From Emcibacter sp. (GTDB lineage: Bacteria; Pseudomonadota; Alphaproteobacteria; Sphingomonadales; Emcibacteraceae), in contig JAESRB010000156.1 in NCBI GenBank assembly GCA_016764855.1, positions 1-32,028 on the forward strand: a stretch of 32,028 bases of DNA, given 5' to 3'. The translations under genes and the position numbers were made by a program. The first letter of the stretch is position 1. Each line of letters starts with the position of its first letter. Shown piece by piece: positions 17,623-28,378 of the stretch. The notes under the pieces are model-generated. The model was not told where the DNA came from. It worked only from the letters and a program-made list of their open reading frames with translations, and ran no database searches.

Positions 17623-18546
17623 TTGTCCACGGGACTTTTTTATCATTCCGATTGTCAAAATCATATCACTCCGGAGGGGCATCCGGAGGCCGCGGCACGC
17701 TTATCGGTCATCATGGATCGATTGTCTCAGCCAGAATTTTCTGCTCTGAAAAAGATAGAGGCGACATGTGCCGATGAGGATCGGTTGGCATTGGTCCATT
17801 CAAATGCCCATATCCGTAACGTACTGGATCAAGTGCCCGAGGAGGGCCATTTTAGTTTGGATGCGGATACACATCTTTCTCCGGGGTCGGGAAGGGCCGC
17901 ACTGGGAGCCGTCGGCGCCATATGTCAGGCCATAGATTTTGTGATGGAGGGGCGTTTGGACAATGCCTTTTGTGCGGTACGTCCGCCGGGGCATCATGCG
18001 GAGCCGGATAAGGCCATGGGGTTCTGCCTGTTCAATAATGTGGCAATTGGGGCGATTTATGCGCGGCAGAGACATTTTTGTCACCGGGTCGCGATCATTG
18101 ATTTTGATGTGCATCATGGCAATGGTACTCAAGCCGTCGTTGAGCGGAATAAAGGATTATTCTACGGCTCTGTTCATCAGTCTCCTTTATATCCCGGTAC
18201 GGGTCACTTACAGGATCAGGGGCAAGGCATTATCGTTAATGCGCCCTTGGCGGCGGGGAGCGGCGGTCGGGCGTTCCGCTTATCCTGTGAGGGTCGAATT
18301 TTTCCGGCGCTCAAAGAATTTGATCCAGACTTTATTCTGCTGTCTGCGGGATTCGACGGTCACAAACAGGATTCTCTGGCGGATTTAAATCTGAGCGAAG
18401 ATGATTTTTTCTGGATTACCCATGAAATAAAACAAATCGCGGAAAAACACTGTAAAGGCAGGCTGGTATCTTGCCTTGAAGGGGGATATAATTTGAATGT
18501 TCTGGGAGAATGTGCGGCGGCTCATGTTTCGGCATTGATGCGGTAA
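17623..18546 (+). CDS. Histone deacetylase family protein (HDAC/acetylpolyamine amidohydrolase-like), TTG start
   Basis: 307 aa; RPPGHHAEPDKAMGFCLFNNVAIGA, IDFDVHHGNGTQ, LSAGFDGHKQD, CLEGGYNL. GGAGAT Shine-Dalgarno upstream of TTG. Confidence 0.95.
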   Translation: MSTGLFYHSDCQNHITPEGHPEAAARLSVIMDRLSQPEFSALKKIEATCADEDRLALVHSNAHIRNVLDQVPEEGHFSLDADTHLSPGSGRAALGAVGAICQAIDFVMEGRLDNAFCAVRPPGHHAEPDKAMGFCLFNNVAIGAIYARQRHFCHRVAIIDFDVHHGNGTQAVVERNKGLFYGSVHQSPLYPGTGHLQDQGQGIIVNAPLAAGSGGRAFRLSCEGRIFPALKEFDPDFILLSAGFDGHKQDSLADLNLSEDDFFWITHEIKQIAEKHCKGRLVSCLEGGYNLNVLGECAAAHVSALMR

Positions 18547-18610
18547 GTAGTTTTCTTTATACAACAGAATATGATGATTCATTATTTTGGCCAAAATTCA
18601 GGAGTATATC

Positions 18611-18877
18611 GTGTCACAAAATACCGTTGACCCTAATGTCATCTCAGATGATATTGCCGCGATGAATTTCGAAGATGCCTTGAGCGCATTGGAAGAAATT
18701 GTCAAAAACCTTGAAAGCGGGCAGGTTTCTTTAGAGAAATCTATTGATATCTACACAAGGGGAACCCAGCTTCGCCAGCATTGTGACAACAAATTAAAAG
18801 ATGCAAGCAGCAGGATTGAGAAAATTACCAAAGCACAGGATGGGGCTTTGGGAACAACCGACCTGGATGCGGGATAA
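18611..18877 (+). CDS. xseB: Exodeoxyribonuclease VII small subunit
   Basis: MNFEDALSALEEIVKNLESGQVSLEKSIDIYTRGTQLRQHCDNKLKDASSRIEKI. GTG at 18611 with CAGGAG at about -7 preferred over ATG 18587. Confidence 0.92.
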   Translation: MSQNTVDPNVISDDIAAMNFEDALSALEEIVKNLESGQVSLEKSIDIYTRGTQLRQHCDNKLKDASSRIEKITKAQDGALGTTDLDAG

Positions 18878-18884
18878 CTATTCT

Positions 18885-19802
18885 ATGACAGATATTGGAA
18901 ATAATTTGGTTAAAGACAATTCGGCAACATCCGCATTGGCAATTGCTGCGGAAAAGATCGAAGAAAAACTCCTGAAACTTTTACCAAAGGCTGTCGATCT
19001 GGAAAAGCAGGTCATTGATGCCATGGAATATGCCTTGATGGCAGGGGGCAAGCGCATCCGGCCATTTCTGGTGTTGGAAAGTGCCAAAATTTTTGGCGTG
19101 GGGGAAAGTTCTGCACTGCGGGTCGCCGCAGCGGTGGAATGTGCCCATACTTATTCCCTGATTCATGATGATCTTCCCTGTATGGATGATGATGACATGC
19201 GCCGGGGGCAGCCTTCTGTTCATAAAAAATTTGATGAGGCGACCGCAGTATTGGCCGGGGATGCCTTATTGACGCTGGCCTTTGAAATATTATCCCATGA
19301 TCAGACCCATGCGGATGCGCGGGTGCGTTGTGAATTGATCAGCTTTATAGCAAAGGCTTTGGGCGCGAATGGTATGGTCGGGGGGCAGATGATAGACCTT
19401 CTGGCGGAAAACCGGGAATTGGACAGAATCAGTATTACGCGTCTTCAACGGATGAAAACGGGAGCATTGATTGTTTTTTCTGGTGAGGCGGGAGCCATAT
19501 TGGGTAAGGCTTCTCCCCAGCGACGCAATGCGATCATGGGCTATGCCCATGATGTGGGATTGGCATTCCAGATCATTGATGATCTGTTGGATGAAGAAGG
19601 CAGCACGGAAGAACTTGGTAAGACAGCGGGAAAAGATTCCGCCGCAGGAAAGGCCACTTTGGTTTCTCTGGTGGGGACGGAGCAGGCCCGGACAATGGCC
19701 CACATGCTAACAGATCAGGCCGTGCAGCATCTTGAATTATTTGGTGATAAAGCAGAAAACTTGCGTAATCTCGCAAAATTTATTATTAATCGTGCCAATT
19801 AA
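18885..19802 (+). CDS. ispA: Polyprenyl synthetase (farnesyl/geranyl diphosphate synthase)
   Basis: GGKRIRPFLVLESA, ECAHTYSLIHDDLPCMDDDDMRRG (first Asp-rich motif), FQIIDDLLDEEGSTEELGKTAGKD (second). Start at MTDIGNN rather than 18801. Confidence 0.94.
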   Translation: MTDIGNNLVKDNSATSALAIAAEKIEEKLLKLLPKAVDLEKQVIDAMEYALMAGGKRIRPFLVLESAKIFGVGESSALRVAAAVECAHTYSLIHDDLPCMDDDDMRRGQPSVHKKFDEATAVLAGDALLTLAFEILSHDQTHADARVRCELISFIAKALGANGMVGGQMIDLLAENRELDRISITRLQRMKTGALIVFSGEAGAILGKASPQRRNAIMGYAHDVGLAFQIIDDLLDEEGSTEELGKTAGKDSAAGKATLVSLVGTEQARTMAHMLTDQAVQHLELFGDKAENLRNLAKFIINRAN

Positions 19803-19832
19803 GTTATTTGTTAAAAGTTAGGGTAAGGTCAT

Positions 19833-21752
19833 TTGACTAGCAAACCAGTAACACCGTTACTTGATCAGATTAATTCTTCTGATGATGTGAAAAAAATTAA
19901 GCCGGAACAGCTTCAGCAGTTGGCCGATGAAGTTCGGGCAGATATGATTGATGTGGTTTCTCAAACCGGGGGCCATCTTGGGGCTGGCCTTGGGGTTGTG
20001 GAGCTTACGGTCGCTCTTCATTATGTTTTTAACATGCCCCGTGACAAATTGATCTGGGACGTGGGGCATCAATGTTATCCTCATAAGATTCTAACCGGAC
20101 GACGGGAACGGATGCGGACTATACGTCAGGGCGGCGGCCTTGCCGGCTTTACCAAGCGCAAGGAAAGTGAATATGATCCTTTTGGCGCCGGGCATAGTTC
20201 AACGTCTATCTCTGCCGGGCTTGGTATGGCCATAAGTCGTGATCTGCGAGGCAGTGACGAGAATATTATATCAGTCATTGGTGATGGGGCCATGAGCGCG
20301 GGTATGGCTTATGAGGCCATGAACAATGCGGGCGCATTGAAATCCCGTCTAATTGTGATTCTTAATGACAATGATATGTCCATTGCACCGCCTGTGGGGG
20401 CGATGAGTGCTTATCTTGCACGATTATTGTCTTCCCGGTCTTTTTTGAAACTGCGGGATTTTGCCAAGAATATTGTTAAGCGTTTTCCGCGCACAATTAG
20501 TGAAAAAGCCAAACGTGCGGAGGAATATGCTCGCGGCATGGCCACGGGCGGAACTCTGTTCGAAGAGCTGGGCTTTTATTATGTTGGCCCGGTTGATGGT
20601 CATAATATGGAACATCTTCTGCCCGTATTGGAAAATGTGCGGGATGCAGGACAGGGGCCGGTATTGATCCATGTGGTCACCCAAAAAGGTAAAGGCTACC
20701 GTCATGCCGAAGAAGCCAAAGACAAATATCACGGTGTATCTAAATTTAATGTGGTGACCGGGGCGCAAAGAAAATCTACGCCAAAAGCACCAAGCTATAC
20801 GGGTGTGTTTGCCAAGGCTTTGATTGCAGAGGCCAAACAGGACGAGAAAATTATCGCTATAACAGCGGCTATGCCATCGGGAACGGGGCTAGATAAGTTT
20901 GCTGAGGAATTTCCTGATCGTTGTTTTGATGTGGGTATTGCTGAACAGCATGCTGTGACCTTTGCTGCGGGTTTGGCCGCAGAAGGTTTTAAACCGTTTG
21001 TCACCATCTATTCCACTTTTCTGCAACGGGCCTATGATCAGGTGGTTCACGATGTGGCGGTACAGAATTTACCTGTGCGTTTTGCCATTGACCGGGCAGG
21101 GCTTGTGGGCGCGGATGGGCCAACACATGCAGGCTCCTTTGATATTACCTATCTGACCAGCTTGCCGAATTTTGTGGTTATGGCGGCCGCGGATGAGGGG
21201 GAGTTGATGGATATGGTGGCAACCTCTGCTGCGATCAATGACCGGCCATCTGCTGTGCGTTATCCGCGCGGTGAGGGCGTTGGGATTGATTTGTCGGATA
21301 AGGGGAAAATTCTTGAGATTGGTAAGGGCCGCATTATACAAAAAGGCGCGCATATTGCCATTCTGTCCCTTGGGACAAGATTACAGGAAGCGCTAGCCGC
21401 CGCAGAAACGCTGAAAGCTCACGGATTGACCACCACAGTGGCCGATGCCCGTTTTGCCAAACCTCTTGATGTGGACATGATCCGTGATCTGGCCCTTAAT
21501 CATGAGGTTCTGGTGACCATTGAAGAAGGTTCGATCGGTGGTTTCGGGAGCCATGTGCTGGATTATCTCAGCAATGAAGGGCTGTTGGAAAGCGGCCTGA
21601 AGGTGCGAACTTTAAAGCTGCCGGACATTTTTCAGGATCAGAATAACCCGGATGTCATGTATCAGGATGCGGGCCTTTGTGCCAGTGACATCACGGAAGT
21701 GGCATTGAAGGCATTGCGGCGTAATGACACAAGTTCGTCTTCTATAGGATAA
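19833..21752 (+). CDS. dxs: 1-deoxy-D-xylulose-5-phosphate synthase, TTG start
   Basis: 639 aa; [84 protein letters not shown]. Confidence 0.97.
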   Translation: MTSKPVTPLLDQINSSDDVKKIKPEQLQQLADEVRADMIDVVSQTGGHLGAGLGVVELTVALHYVFNMPRDKLIWDVGHQCYPHKILTGRRERMRTIRQGGGLAGFTKRKESEYDPFGAGHSSTSISAGLGMAISRDLRGSDENIISVIGDGAMSAGMAYEAMNNAGALKSRLIVILNDNDMSIAPPVGAMSAYLARLLSSRSFLKLRDFAKNIVKRFPRTISEKAKRAEEYARGMATGGTLFEELGFYYVGPVDGHNMEHLLPVLENVRDAGQGPVLIHVVTQKGKGYRHAEEAKDKYHGVSKFNVVTGAQRKSTPKAPSYTGVFAKALIAEAKQDEKIIAITAAMPSGTGLDKFAEEFPDRCFDVGIAEQHAVTFAAGLAAEGFKPFVTIYSTFLQRAYDQVVHDVAVQNLPVRFAIDRAGLVGADGPTHAGSFDITYLTSLPNFVVMAAADEGELMDMVATSAAINDRPSAVRYPRGEGVGIDLSDKGKILEIGKGRIIQKGAHIAILSLGTRLQEALAAAETLKAHGLTTTVADARFAKPLDVDMIRDLALNHEVLVTIEEGSIGGFGSHVLDYLSNEGLLESGLKVRTLKLPDIFQDQNNPDVMYQDAGLCASDITEVALKALRRNDTSSSSIG

Positions 21753-21756
21753 CGTT

Positions 21757-22515
21757 ATGGTCAAGAAAAAGCGCGTTGACCAGCTTGTCGTGGAACGCGG
21801 TTTGGCGGAAAGCCGGACAAAGGCACAGGCCTATATTATGGCTGGCTCTGTTTTCAGCGGTGAAAAGAAAATTGATAAGGCTGGCACACAAATCGCTGAA
21901 GATGCCCCCTTGGAAGTGCGGACAAAGGAACATCCCTGGGTTAGCCGCGGCGGGATGAAGCTTATGCAGGCTATCGAGGAATTCTCACTGGATATTACGG
22001 GAAAATGCGTGATCGATGTGGGGGCTTCTACGGGAGGCTTCACAGATGTTTGCTTGCATCACGGTGCAGAAAAAGTTTATGCCGTAGATGTTGGTCATGG
22101 ACAATTGGCTTGGAAAATACGCCAAGACGAAAGAGTTATCGTTCTGGAGAAAACCAATGCGCGTTATCTTTCAACGGAGCAGATTCCAGAACTGGCAGAC
22201 ATGATCGTCTGTGACGCGAGCTTCATCGGATTGCAAACTGTTTTGCCTGCCCCCATGTCTTTGGCCGCTGATGGATGTATTCTTGCGGCGTTGATCAAGC
22301 CTCAGTTTGAGGTTGGTAAGGGGAATGTAGGTAAGGGCGGCGTGGTGCGTGACCCGGATTTGCATGAACAGGTATGTGATAAGATTACCCGTTGGATTAC
22401 AGAAGATATGCCCGGATGGACGGTGGTCGGCCTGACCACCAGCCCAATCAAAGGGCCGGAAGGCAATGTGGAATTTCTGATTGTTGCCAAATATAAAAAA
22501 GACGATAGCAAATGA
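21757..22515 (+). CDS. tlyA: TlyA family RNA methyltransferase
   Basis: S4 domain (KKRVDQLVVERGLAESRTKAQAYIMAGSV), WVSRGGMKL, DVGASTGGFTDVCLHHGAEKVYAVDVGHGQL, IKPQFEVGKGNVGKGGVVRD. Confidence 0.95.
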   Translation: MVKKKRVDQLVVERGLAESRTKAQAYIMAGSVFSGEKKIDKAGTQIAEDAPLEVRTKEHPWVSRGGMKLMQAIEEFSLDITGKCVIDVGASTGGFTDVCLHHGAEKVYAVDVGHGQLAWKIRQDERVIVLEKTNARYLSTEQIPELADMIVCDASFIGLQTVLPAPMSLAADGCILAALIKPQFEVGKGNVGKGGVVRDPDLHEQVCDKITRWITEDMPGWTVVGLTTSPIKGPEGNVEFLIVAKYKKDDSK

Positions 22516-23774
22516 CGATACGGGTAAAAATAGATTATATTGGCGCACAGGGTAACGGTGTTGCCGAGGGACCGGATGGTCCGGTTTATGTTCCTTTCTC
22601 TGTGGATGGTGATGAACTGGAGATAAAGCTTCAGGGCAAGCAGGGCCGTATCACGCATATCCATGAGCCATCTGCTAAGCGGATCATGCCCGTATGTCGG
22701 CATTTCGGCCGCTGTGGCGGTTGCTCTTTACAGCATATTTCACAGGATCACTATGGGCACTGGATGGAAACCCAGGTCAAGCAGGCCTTGAGCCACCGTG
22801 GCTTTGAGAATGTGACTATATTAGATGTGGAAATAAGCCCCATTGGTAGCCGCAGACGGGCGCGTCTTTCGGCAATGGGCCGCAGCGGCGGCAATGTGGT
22901 CTTGGGTTTTGCTGAACGGTCAAGCCACAATATTATTGATGTGACGGAATGTTCGGTTTTAAAGCCTGAGATTGTGACGTTCATTGAGCCTTTACGGAAA
23001 TTCTTAAGCGGACAGCTAAAGAACCGCCAAAAGATGAATATTCAGATTACCAGCGCGGAAAACGGCTTGGATGTTATTTTAGAGGGGGCGGGGGAGCCTG
23101 ACCTTGATTTGCGTATGGATATTGCGGCCTTTGCCGAGGAGCAGGATGTAGCTCGTATCTGTTGGCAGGATACAAAGCTGAAAAAGCCGTTCTATGATTT
23201 TCTGTCCGAACGGCGTAAACCGTATGTTTTCGTTGCAGACCGTCAGGTATTTCTGCCGCCGGGATCTTTTCTGCAGGCCACGAAAGAGGGTGAGATCGCG
23301 CTGACCCGTCATATGAAATCTATTTTGGCGGAGGCTGATAAGGTTGTCGATATTTTTGCTGGATGCGGTACGTTCACGGTTGCGTTGATCGGAGACAAGG
23401 CTGTTCATGCGGTAGAAGGCAAAGAAGATATGGTGGTGGCGCTTAAGCAAAGCTCCAATCAAATGGGTAAAATTCGTAACCTGACCACAGAAATCAGAGA
23501 TTTGTTCCTACGGCCGTTATTGCCACATGAATTGAACAAATATGATGGTGTTATCCTTGATCCACCTCGTGCTGGTGCGCGGGATCAGGTGCAAGAGATT
23601 GCCAATTCGGACATTAAAAATCTTGTGATGGTTTCCTGTAATCCGGCAACCTTTGCTCGGGATGCTCGAATTTTGGTAGATGCGGGATTTGTCATGGGCG
23701 ATATTCTACCCGTGGATCAGTTTCTCTACTCTCCTCACCTTGAATTGGTGGCCGGATTTAAGCGGGATTCCTAA
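22512..23774 (+). CDS. Class I SAM-dependent RNA methyltransferase, RlmD/TrmA (RumA) family
   Basis: 420 aa; CRHFGRCGGCSLQHISQDHY (Fe-S cysteines), VDIFAGCGTFTV, VILDPPRAGA, MVSCNPATFARD. ATGA overlap with tlyA. Confidence 0.93.
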   Translation: MTIRVKIDYIGAQGNGVAEGPDGPVYVPFSVDGDELEIKLQGKQGRITHIHEPSAKRIMPVCRHFGRCGGCSLQHISQDHYGHWMETQVKQALSHRGFENVTILDVEISPIGSRRRARLSAMGRSGGNVVLGFAERSSHNIIDVTECSVLKPEIVTFIEPLRKFLSGQLKNRQKMNIQITSAENGLDVILEGAGEPDLDLRMDIAAFAEEQDVARICWQDTKLKKPFYDFLSERRKPYVFVADRQVFLPPGSFLQATKEGEIALTRHMKSILAEADKVVDIFAGCGTFTVALIGDKAVHAVEGKEDMVVALKQSSNQMGKIRNLTTEIRDLFLRPLLPHELNKYDGVILDPPRAGARDQVQEIANSDIKNLVMVSCNPATFARDARILVDAGFVMGDILPVDQFLYSPHLELVAGFKRDS

Positions 23775-24019
23775 CAATTCTTCATATAATAAATTTATTG
23801 TTTACTACCTTTATTGACGCAGCGTTAAGGGGGTAGGCAATATAGTCTTTCACAGGGCAAAATATACCAAGTCTGTATGGTTAACAAAAGGTAAATAGTC
23901 TTTTATTAATAATATGTTAGGCTTTACCCGCAGAAAACCGCCGAATTTGGAAAGGAGAAATTCTGGCACGTTATTTGCTGAGTATTAAAGGCAAAATGAA
24001 TAATAGTGAAAGATGAGTA

Positions 24020-24493
24020 ATGAATATTGATAAAATGCTAGCCGGTACAGATGCTTTTTTTCGTCGGTTAGTGCTGGATCGGGGGCCTCAGGAAAAACAG
24101 ACTGAGCAGGGCACAGAGGTTAAAGAAAATAAGACTTCAACGGTTCAGGAAGAAAGGCCCGAGGATAATATTTCTGTTTCCAATATCTGGTATAAAGTTG
24201 CCGATAATATTGATGTCAGGGAAGCCAGCCCAAGGGAGATCATTGATTTGAGCAGTCAGTTGTATAAGGCAGATGCCATTAGTTATGATGATTATATTAA
24301 TTTAAGTTTCCAGCCGGAAGTTAATCCGGACGCTATGGCGGAGAGCAAGCCCTTTAGCCATGAGAGAAAAGACTATATGGCCCTTTGGCAGACAAAGGAG
24401 CAAAAAGTCATCCGCACAGGCGGTGACCGTTATCAAATTGAAGAAACCCACCGTATTCAGGCCATACTTGCCTATGTGGACAGCCTGAAATAA
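24020..24493 (+). CDS. Hypothetical protein
   Basis: 157 aa ORF filling the gap between convergent genes (MNIDKMLAGTDAFFRRLVLDRGPQ...ISYDDYINLSFQPEVNPD...). Acidic/charged, no recognised domain. Confidence 0.7.
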   Translation: MNIDKMLAGTDAFFRRLVLDRGPQEKQTEQGTEVKENKTSTVQEERPEDNISVSNIWYKVADNIDVREASPREIIDLSSQLYKADAISYDDYINLSFQPEVNPDAMAESKPFSHERKDYMALWQTKEQKVIRTGGDRYQIEETHRIQAILAYVDSLK

Positions 24494-24549
24494 AGAGTAT
24501 TTCAGTGTCCAGATAAAAGCTCATGCCTGTTAAGGGGCAACATAAAGGT

Positions 24550-25623
24550 CTAGCCCTGCTGGGCCCGGTGTAAGAGTATGTGGTCTGCGAGAACACAGGC
24601 CATCATCGCTTCACCGATGGGAACGGCCCGGATACCAACGCAGGGGTCATGGCGACCCTTGGTGATGATTTCTGTTTCTTTACCGTTAATATCCACAGTT
24701 TTACGGGGGGTGAGGATAGAAGAGGTAGGTTTTACTGCGAAACGGCAGATAATCTCTTTGCCGGAACTGATTCCGCCTAGAATACCTCCCGCATGATTGG
24801 TTCGGATGGCGGCTTGGCCATCTTCGTCAATATACATTTCATCGGCATTTTCTTCACCAGTGAGACGGGCCGCATTAAACCCTTCGCCGATTTCAACACC
24901 CTTGACCGCGTTTATGGTCATCATTGCTGCGGCCAGATCGCTGTCCAGTTTAGCATAGATAGGGGCGCCGATGCCCGCAGGAACGCCGATACCGTGAACT
25001 TCGATGATAGCGCCGATGGAGCTGCCTTTTTTACGAATGCCGTCGAGATATTTCTCCCAAACCGGAACCATGTCTTTATCTGGACACCAGAAAGGGTTGT
25101 TGTTCACTTCATCCCAGTCCCAATTGTCCCGGTTGATTTTATGCTCGCCGATCTGGATCAGGGCGGCTTTAACCTGAATGCCAACGCCTAAGACTTTTCG
25201 GGCAATGGCACCTGCGGCAACACGACAGGCCGTTTCGCGGGCGGATGAACGTCCGCCGCCGCGATAGTCACGGATGCCGTATTTTTCCATATAGGTGTAA
25301 TCCGCATGACCAGGCCGAAATTTATCCTTGATATCTCCGTAATCTTTGGACCGTTGGTCGGTATTTTCAATCATCAGGCTGATAGGGGTGCCAGTCGTCA
25401 TGCCTTCGAAAGTACCGGAAAGAATCTTGACCAGATCAGCTTCTTGCCTCTGTGTCGTGAAACGGTTCTGTCCGGGCTTTCTTTTGTCCAGGTCATGCTG
25501 TATTTCAGCTTCGGTAATGGCCAGTTTACTTGGCACACCATCAACGACGCAACCAATGGCCGGGCCGTGGCTCTCTCCCCAGGTGGTAACCCGGAAGATA
25601 TGGCCGAAGCTGTTATATGACAT
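24550..25623 (-). CDS. aroC: Chorismate synthase
   Basis: 357 aa; [60 protein letters not shown]. Confidence 0.97.
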   Translation of the reverse strand: MSYNSFGHIFRVTTWGESHGPAIGCVVDGVPSKLAITEAEIQHDLDKRKPGQNRFTTQRQEADLVKILSGTFEGMTTGTPISLMIENTDQRSKDYGDIKDKFRPGHADYTYMEKYGIRDYRGGGRSSARETACRVAAGAIARKVLGVGIQVKAALIQIGEHKINRDNWDWDEVNNNPFWCPDKDMVPVWEKYLDGIRKKGSSIGAIIEVHGIGVPAGIGAPIYAKLDSDLAAAMMTINAVKGVEIGEGFNAARLTGEENADEMYIDEDGQAAIRTNHAGGILGGISSGKEIICRFAVKPTSSILTPRKTVDINGKETEIITKGRHDPCVGIRAVPIGEAMMACVLADHILLHRAQQG

Positions 25624-25724
25624 ATTTCTGCTTTCCTAAAATCTGGCGTAAGTTTGGCGTAAAATACGGACTTAAAAATACTAACTAAAAAAGAATTCTG
25701 CCCGTAAATATTTTGGATGTCGCC

Positions 25725-26537
25725 TTATACGAGGCTAATATCCGGGACATCTTCCCGTTTCATACCCATAACATTATAGCCACTGTCCACATGATGGATT
25801 TCACCGGTCACGCCACTGGAAAGGTCGCTGAGCAGGTAAACGCCGCTGTTTCCAACCTCATCTGTTGTGACATTCCGGCCAAGAGGCGAATTCAGCTCAT
25901 TCCATTTCAGGATATAGCGAAAATCTCCGATACCTGCCGCGGCCAATGTTTTAATGGGGCCAGCAGAAATGCTGTTGACGCGAATATTCTTTGGTCCGAG
26001 ATCACGGGCCAGATATTTAACGCTGGCTTCTAATGCTGCTTTGGCGACGCCCATGACATTATAATGAGGAATCACTTTTTCCGCACCGTAATAGCTGAGG
26101 GTGATCATGCTACCACCATCTGTCATAAGTTTTTCCGCACGTTGGGCCAATGCGGTGAAAGAATAGCAGGAGATATTCAGGCTCATGGCGAAATTCTCCG
26201 GCGTAGTATCCACATAACGGCCGGTCAGTTCGGCTTTGTCGGAATAGGCTATGGCATGGACCAGAAAGTCGATCTTTCCCCAGCGTTTTTCCAATTCTTT
26301 AAATACCGCATCAATAGAGTCGCTGTCCGTCACATCACAGGGCAGGATAATATCGGACCCTATGGACTCTGCGAGAGGACGTACGCGTTTTTCCAGAGCA
26401 TCCCCCTGATAAGTGAAAGCAATTTCCGCGCCGTGTTCAGCGGCTTTGCTGGCAATACCCCACGCGATGGAGCGGTTATTGGCAACACCCATGATAATGC
26501 CGCGTTTTCCGGCAAGAAGGCCATTATTTTTTGTCAT
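25725..26537 (-). CDS. fabI: Enoyl-[acyl-carrier-protein] reductase (NADH), FabI
   Basis: GKRGIIMGVANNRSIAWGIA, LTLSYYGAEKVIPHYNVMGVAKAALEASVKYLARDLG, NSISAGPIKTLAAAGI. Internal ATG (MTKNNGLLAGKRG) with AGGA upstream chosen as start. Confidence 0.96.
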   Translation of the reverse strand: MTKNNGLLAGKRGIIMGVANNRSIAWGIASKAAEHGAEIAFTYQGDALEKRVRPLAESIGSDIILPCDVTDSDSIDAVFKELEKRWGKIDFLVHAIAYSDKAELTGRYVDTTPENFAMSLNISCYSFTALAQRAEKLMTDGGSMITLSYYGAEKVIPHYNVMGVAKAALEASVKYLARDLGPKNIRVNSISAGPIKTLAAAGIGDFRYILKWNELNSPLGRNVTTDEVGNSGVYLLSDLSSGVTGEIHHVDSGYNVMGMKREDVPDISLV

Positions 26538-26622
26538 TTTTATTCCTTTGAGATTTTTTCTCATTCTTTGGTGTAGGTGACGTTTGACATAAGGCTCAAT
26601 ACTACACATTTTTGTATTTTAT

Positions 26623-27486
26623 TCAATCAGTGCCCGTATTTTTTACATTATTTTTTGATCTTTGGTGATAGAGAGCAGCGTTAACTTCTGCGCCTAAAAT
26701 ATAGGAGGCTCCAATAAAATAAAATAACAATAATGTGATAATGGCCCCGGCTAAACTGCCGTAGGTGACATCATAATTGCCAAAATGCTTGAGGTAGATG
26801 GAAAAACCGTTGCCGACAATCATCCAGAGGATCAAAGAGGTGATAGCCCCTGCTACAACAGGTGTTCGGGCGTCTAGTTTGAGCGGTTTCAGTATAAAAT
26901 AAGACAGGCAGAGGGCACCAAAAATCAGACTTACACTGAGCGACAGGCGCACCAAATTCCAGATAAGCTTCCAATCTGCGTCCAGCGGGATGTAGCTGAT
27001 GAGGATTTCCCAGACCACCGGACCAAAGAGCAATATAGTCATACCGACGATAATACTGCTGGCAGACAGGATGACGAGAAGAAGCCCTTCGGCGCGGCGT
27101 CTGAGGTATGGTCTGCGACTTACGGTGCCAAAGGCCCGGACAATGGCCAGTCGGGCGGCGTCAATGGCGGATGATGACACCCATAACGCTCCCAGAATAC
27201 TAAAGGTCATGATGCTTTTGTCGGTGGTTTGGATCATTTTTTCAATGGGGTCTTGTAAGACCTTGACCACATCTTCAGGCATATGTTCAAACAATTGCTC
27301 CAAGGCCTGAATACCGGCATCGGATTGGCCAAAGAAACCGGCTAGGGAGACCAGGAAAATAATAAACGGAAAGAGAGCCAGCATGGCCAGGAAGGCTAGG
27401 TAGCCTGCCATTACCATGCCGTCATGCTTGATAAAGTTTTGGATAGCCTCCATAAAAAAGGCAAACTTTTGCAGTTTCTTTCTCAT
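26623..27486 (-). CDS. YihY/virulence factor BrkB family protein
   Basis: 287 aa multi-TM; FIKHDGMVMAGYLAFLAMLALFPFIIFLVSLAGFFG, YGSLAGAIITLLLFYFIGASYILGAEVNAAL. Confidence 0.92.
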   Translation of the reverse strand: MRKKLQKFAFFMEAIQNFIKHDGMVMAGYLAFLAMLALFPFIIFLVSLAGFFGQSDAGIQALEQLFEHMPEDVVKVLQDPIEKMIQTTDKSIMTFSILGALWVSSSAIDAARLAIVRAFGTVSRRPYLRRRAEGLLLVILSASSIIVGMTILLFGPVVWEILISYIPLDADWKLIWNLVRLSLSVSLIFGALCLSYFILKPLKLDARTPVVAGAITSLILWMIVGNGFSIYLKHFGNYDVTYGSLAGAIITLLLFYFIGASYILGAEVNAALYHQRSKNNVKNTGTD

Positions 27487-28364
27487 GTTATATGTGATCT
27501 GACATCCTGTTTTTTGTCTTTAGCCCATTTTTTGATAGCTTTTTCCAAATCTGCATCCGGTTCAGATGGTAGCATGATTTGAAGTTTGACATATTGATCG
27601 CCGCGGACTTTGGTTTTTGGGTCGGTTGCCCCTTTACTTTTCAAGCGCATGATCCGTCCTGAACTAGACCCCTTGGGGATGGTCATCGCCACGGTGCCGT
27701 CAATGGTCGGTATATTGACCTTTTCCCCCATTATGGCTTCTTCCAGCGTGATCGGTAAATCAAGATGAATATCGTTGCCCTCATTACGGTAAAAAGCATG
27801 TGGATTGATTAAAATTTCTATGAGGGCATCGCCAGCAGGCCCACCGCTCATCCCCAGTCCACCCTGTCCTTTAAGGCGGATTTTTTGGCCTTCACGAACA
27901 TTTTCCGGGATGGTGATGTTTAGAGTCTTGTTGTTTTCTAGAGTGAGGGTCTTCTTACCGCCCTTTATCGCTTCAAGAAAATCAACTCTGAGTCGATAGT
28001 TTTGGTCTTGTCCTTTTTGCTGCCGTTGTCGCCGTCCGCCAAACATGGATGCAAAAATCTCTTCCGGGTCAAAACCGTCACCAAATCGTCCAGAACCTCT
28101 CCCTGCGTGAGGATGGAATCCTCCGCCTGCGAAGCCTTTTTCTGAACCATCGGGGTTGATTTCTCCCCGGTCATATTTGGCCCGGAGGTCTTTATCTCGC
28201 AGCAATGCATAAGCCGCAGAAACTTCCTTGAAGCGATCTGCAATTTTTTCATCCCCTTTGTTGATGTCAGGATGTAGTTTTTTGGCTAATGTACGATAGG
28301 TTTTTTTTAATTCCGCATCGGTAGATGTTTTAGAAACACCTAATACGCTGTAAGGATCTTGCAT
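27483..28364 (-). CDS. DnaJ C-terminal domain-containing protein (CbpA-like DnaJ family)
   Basis: J domain with HPD (MQDPYSVLGVSKTSTDAELKKTYRTLAKKLHPDINKGD) plus DnaJ C-terminal domain (LNITIPENVREGQKIRLKGQGG). Confidence 0.95.
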   Translation of the reverse strand: MQDPYSVLGVSKTSTDAELKKTYRTLAKKLHPDINKGDEKIADRFKEVSAAYALLRDKDLRAKYDRGEINPDGSEKGFAGGGFHPHAGRGSGRFGDGFDPEEIFASMFGGRRQRQQKGQDQNYRLRVDFLEAIKGGKKTLTLENNKTLNITIPENVREGQKIRLKGQGGLGMSGGPAGDALIEILINPHAFYRNEGNDIHLDLPITLEEAIMGEKVNIPTIDGTVAMTIPKGSSSGRIMRLKSKGATDPKTKVRGDQYVKLQIMLPSEPDADLEKAIKKWAKDKKQDVRSHIT

Positions 28365-28378
28365 AATGTTATTTCAAC

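Noticed and set aside
23775-24019. AT-rich intergenic with AATAAATTTATT palindrome and repeated ATAGTCTTT
   Set aside because: Short AT-only symmetry expected by chance; no clear terminator or repeat family.
25640-25670. Short direct repeat (TCTGGCGTAA / TTTGGCGTAA) upstream of aroC
   Set aside because: Only about 9 bp shared and a single pair; insufficient to call a binding site.
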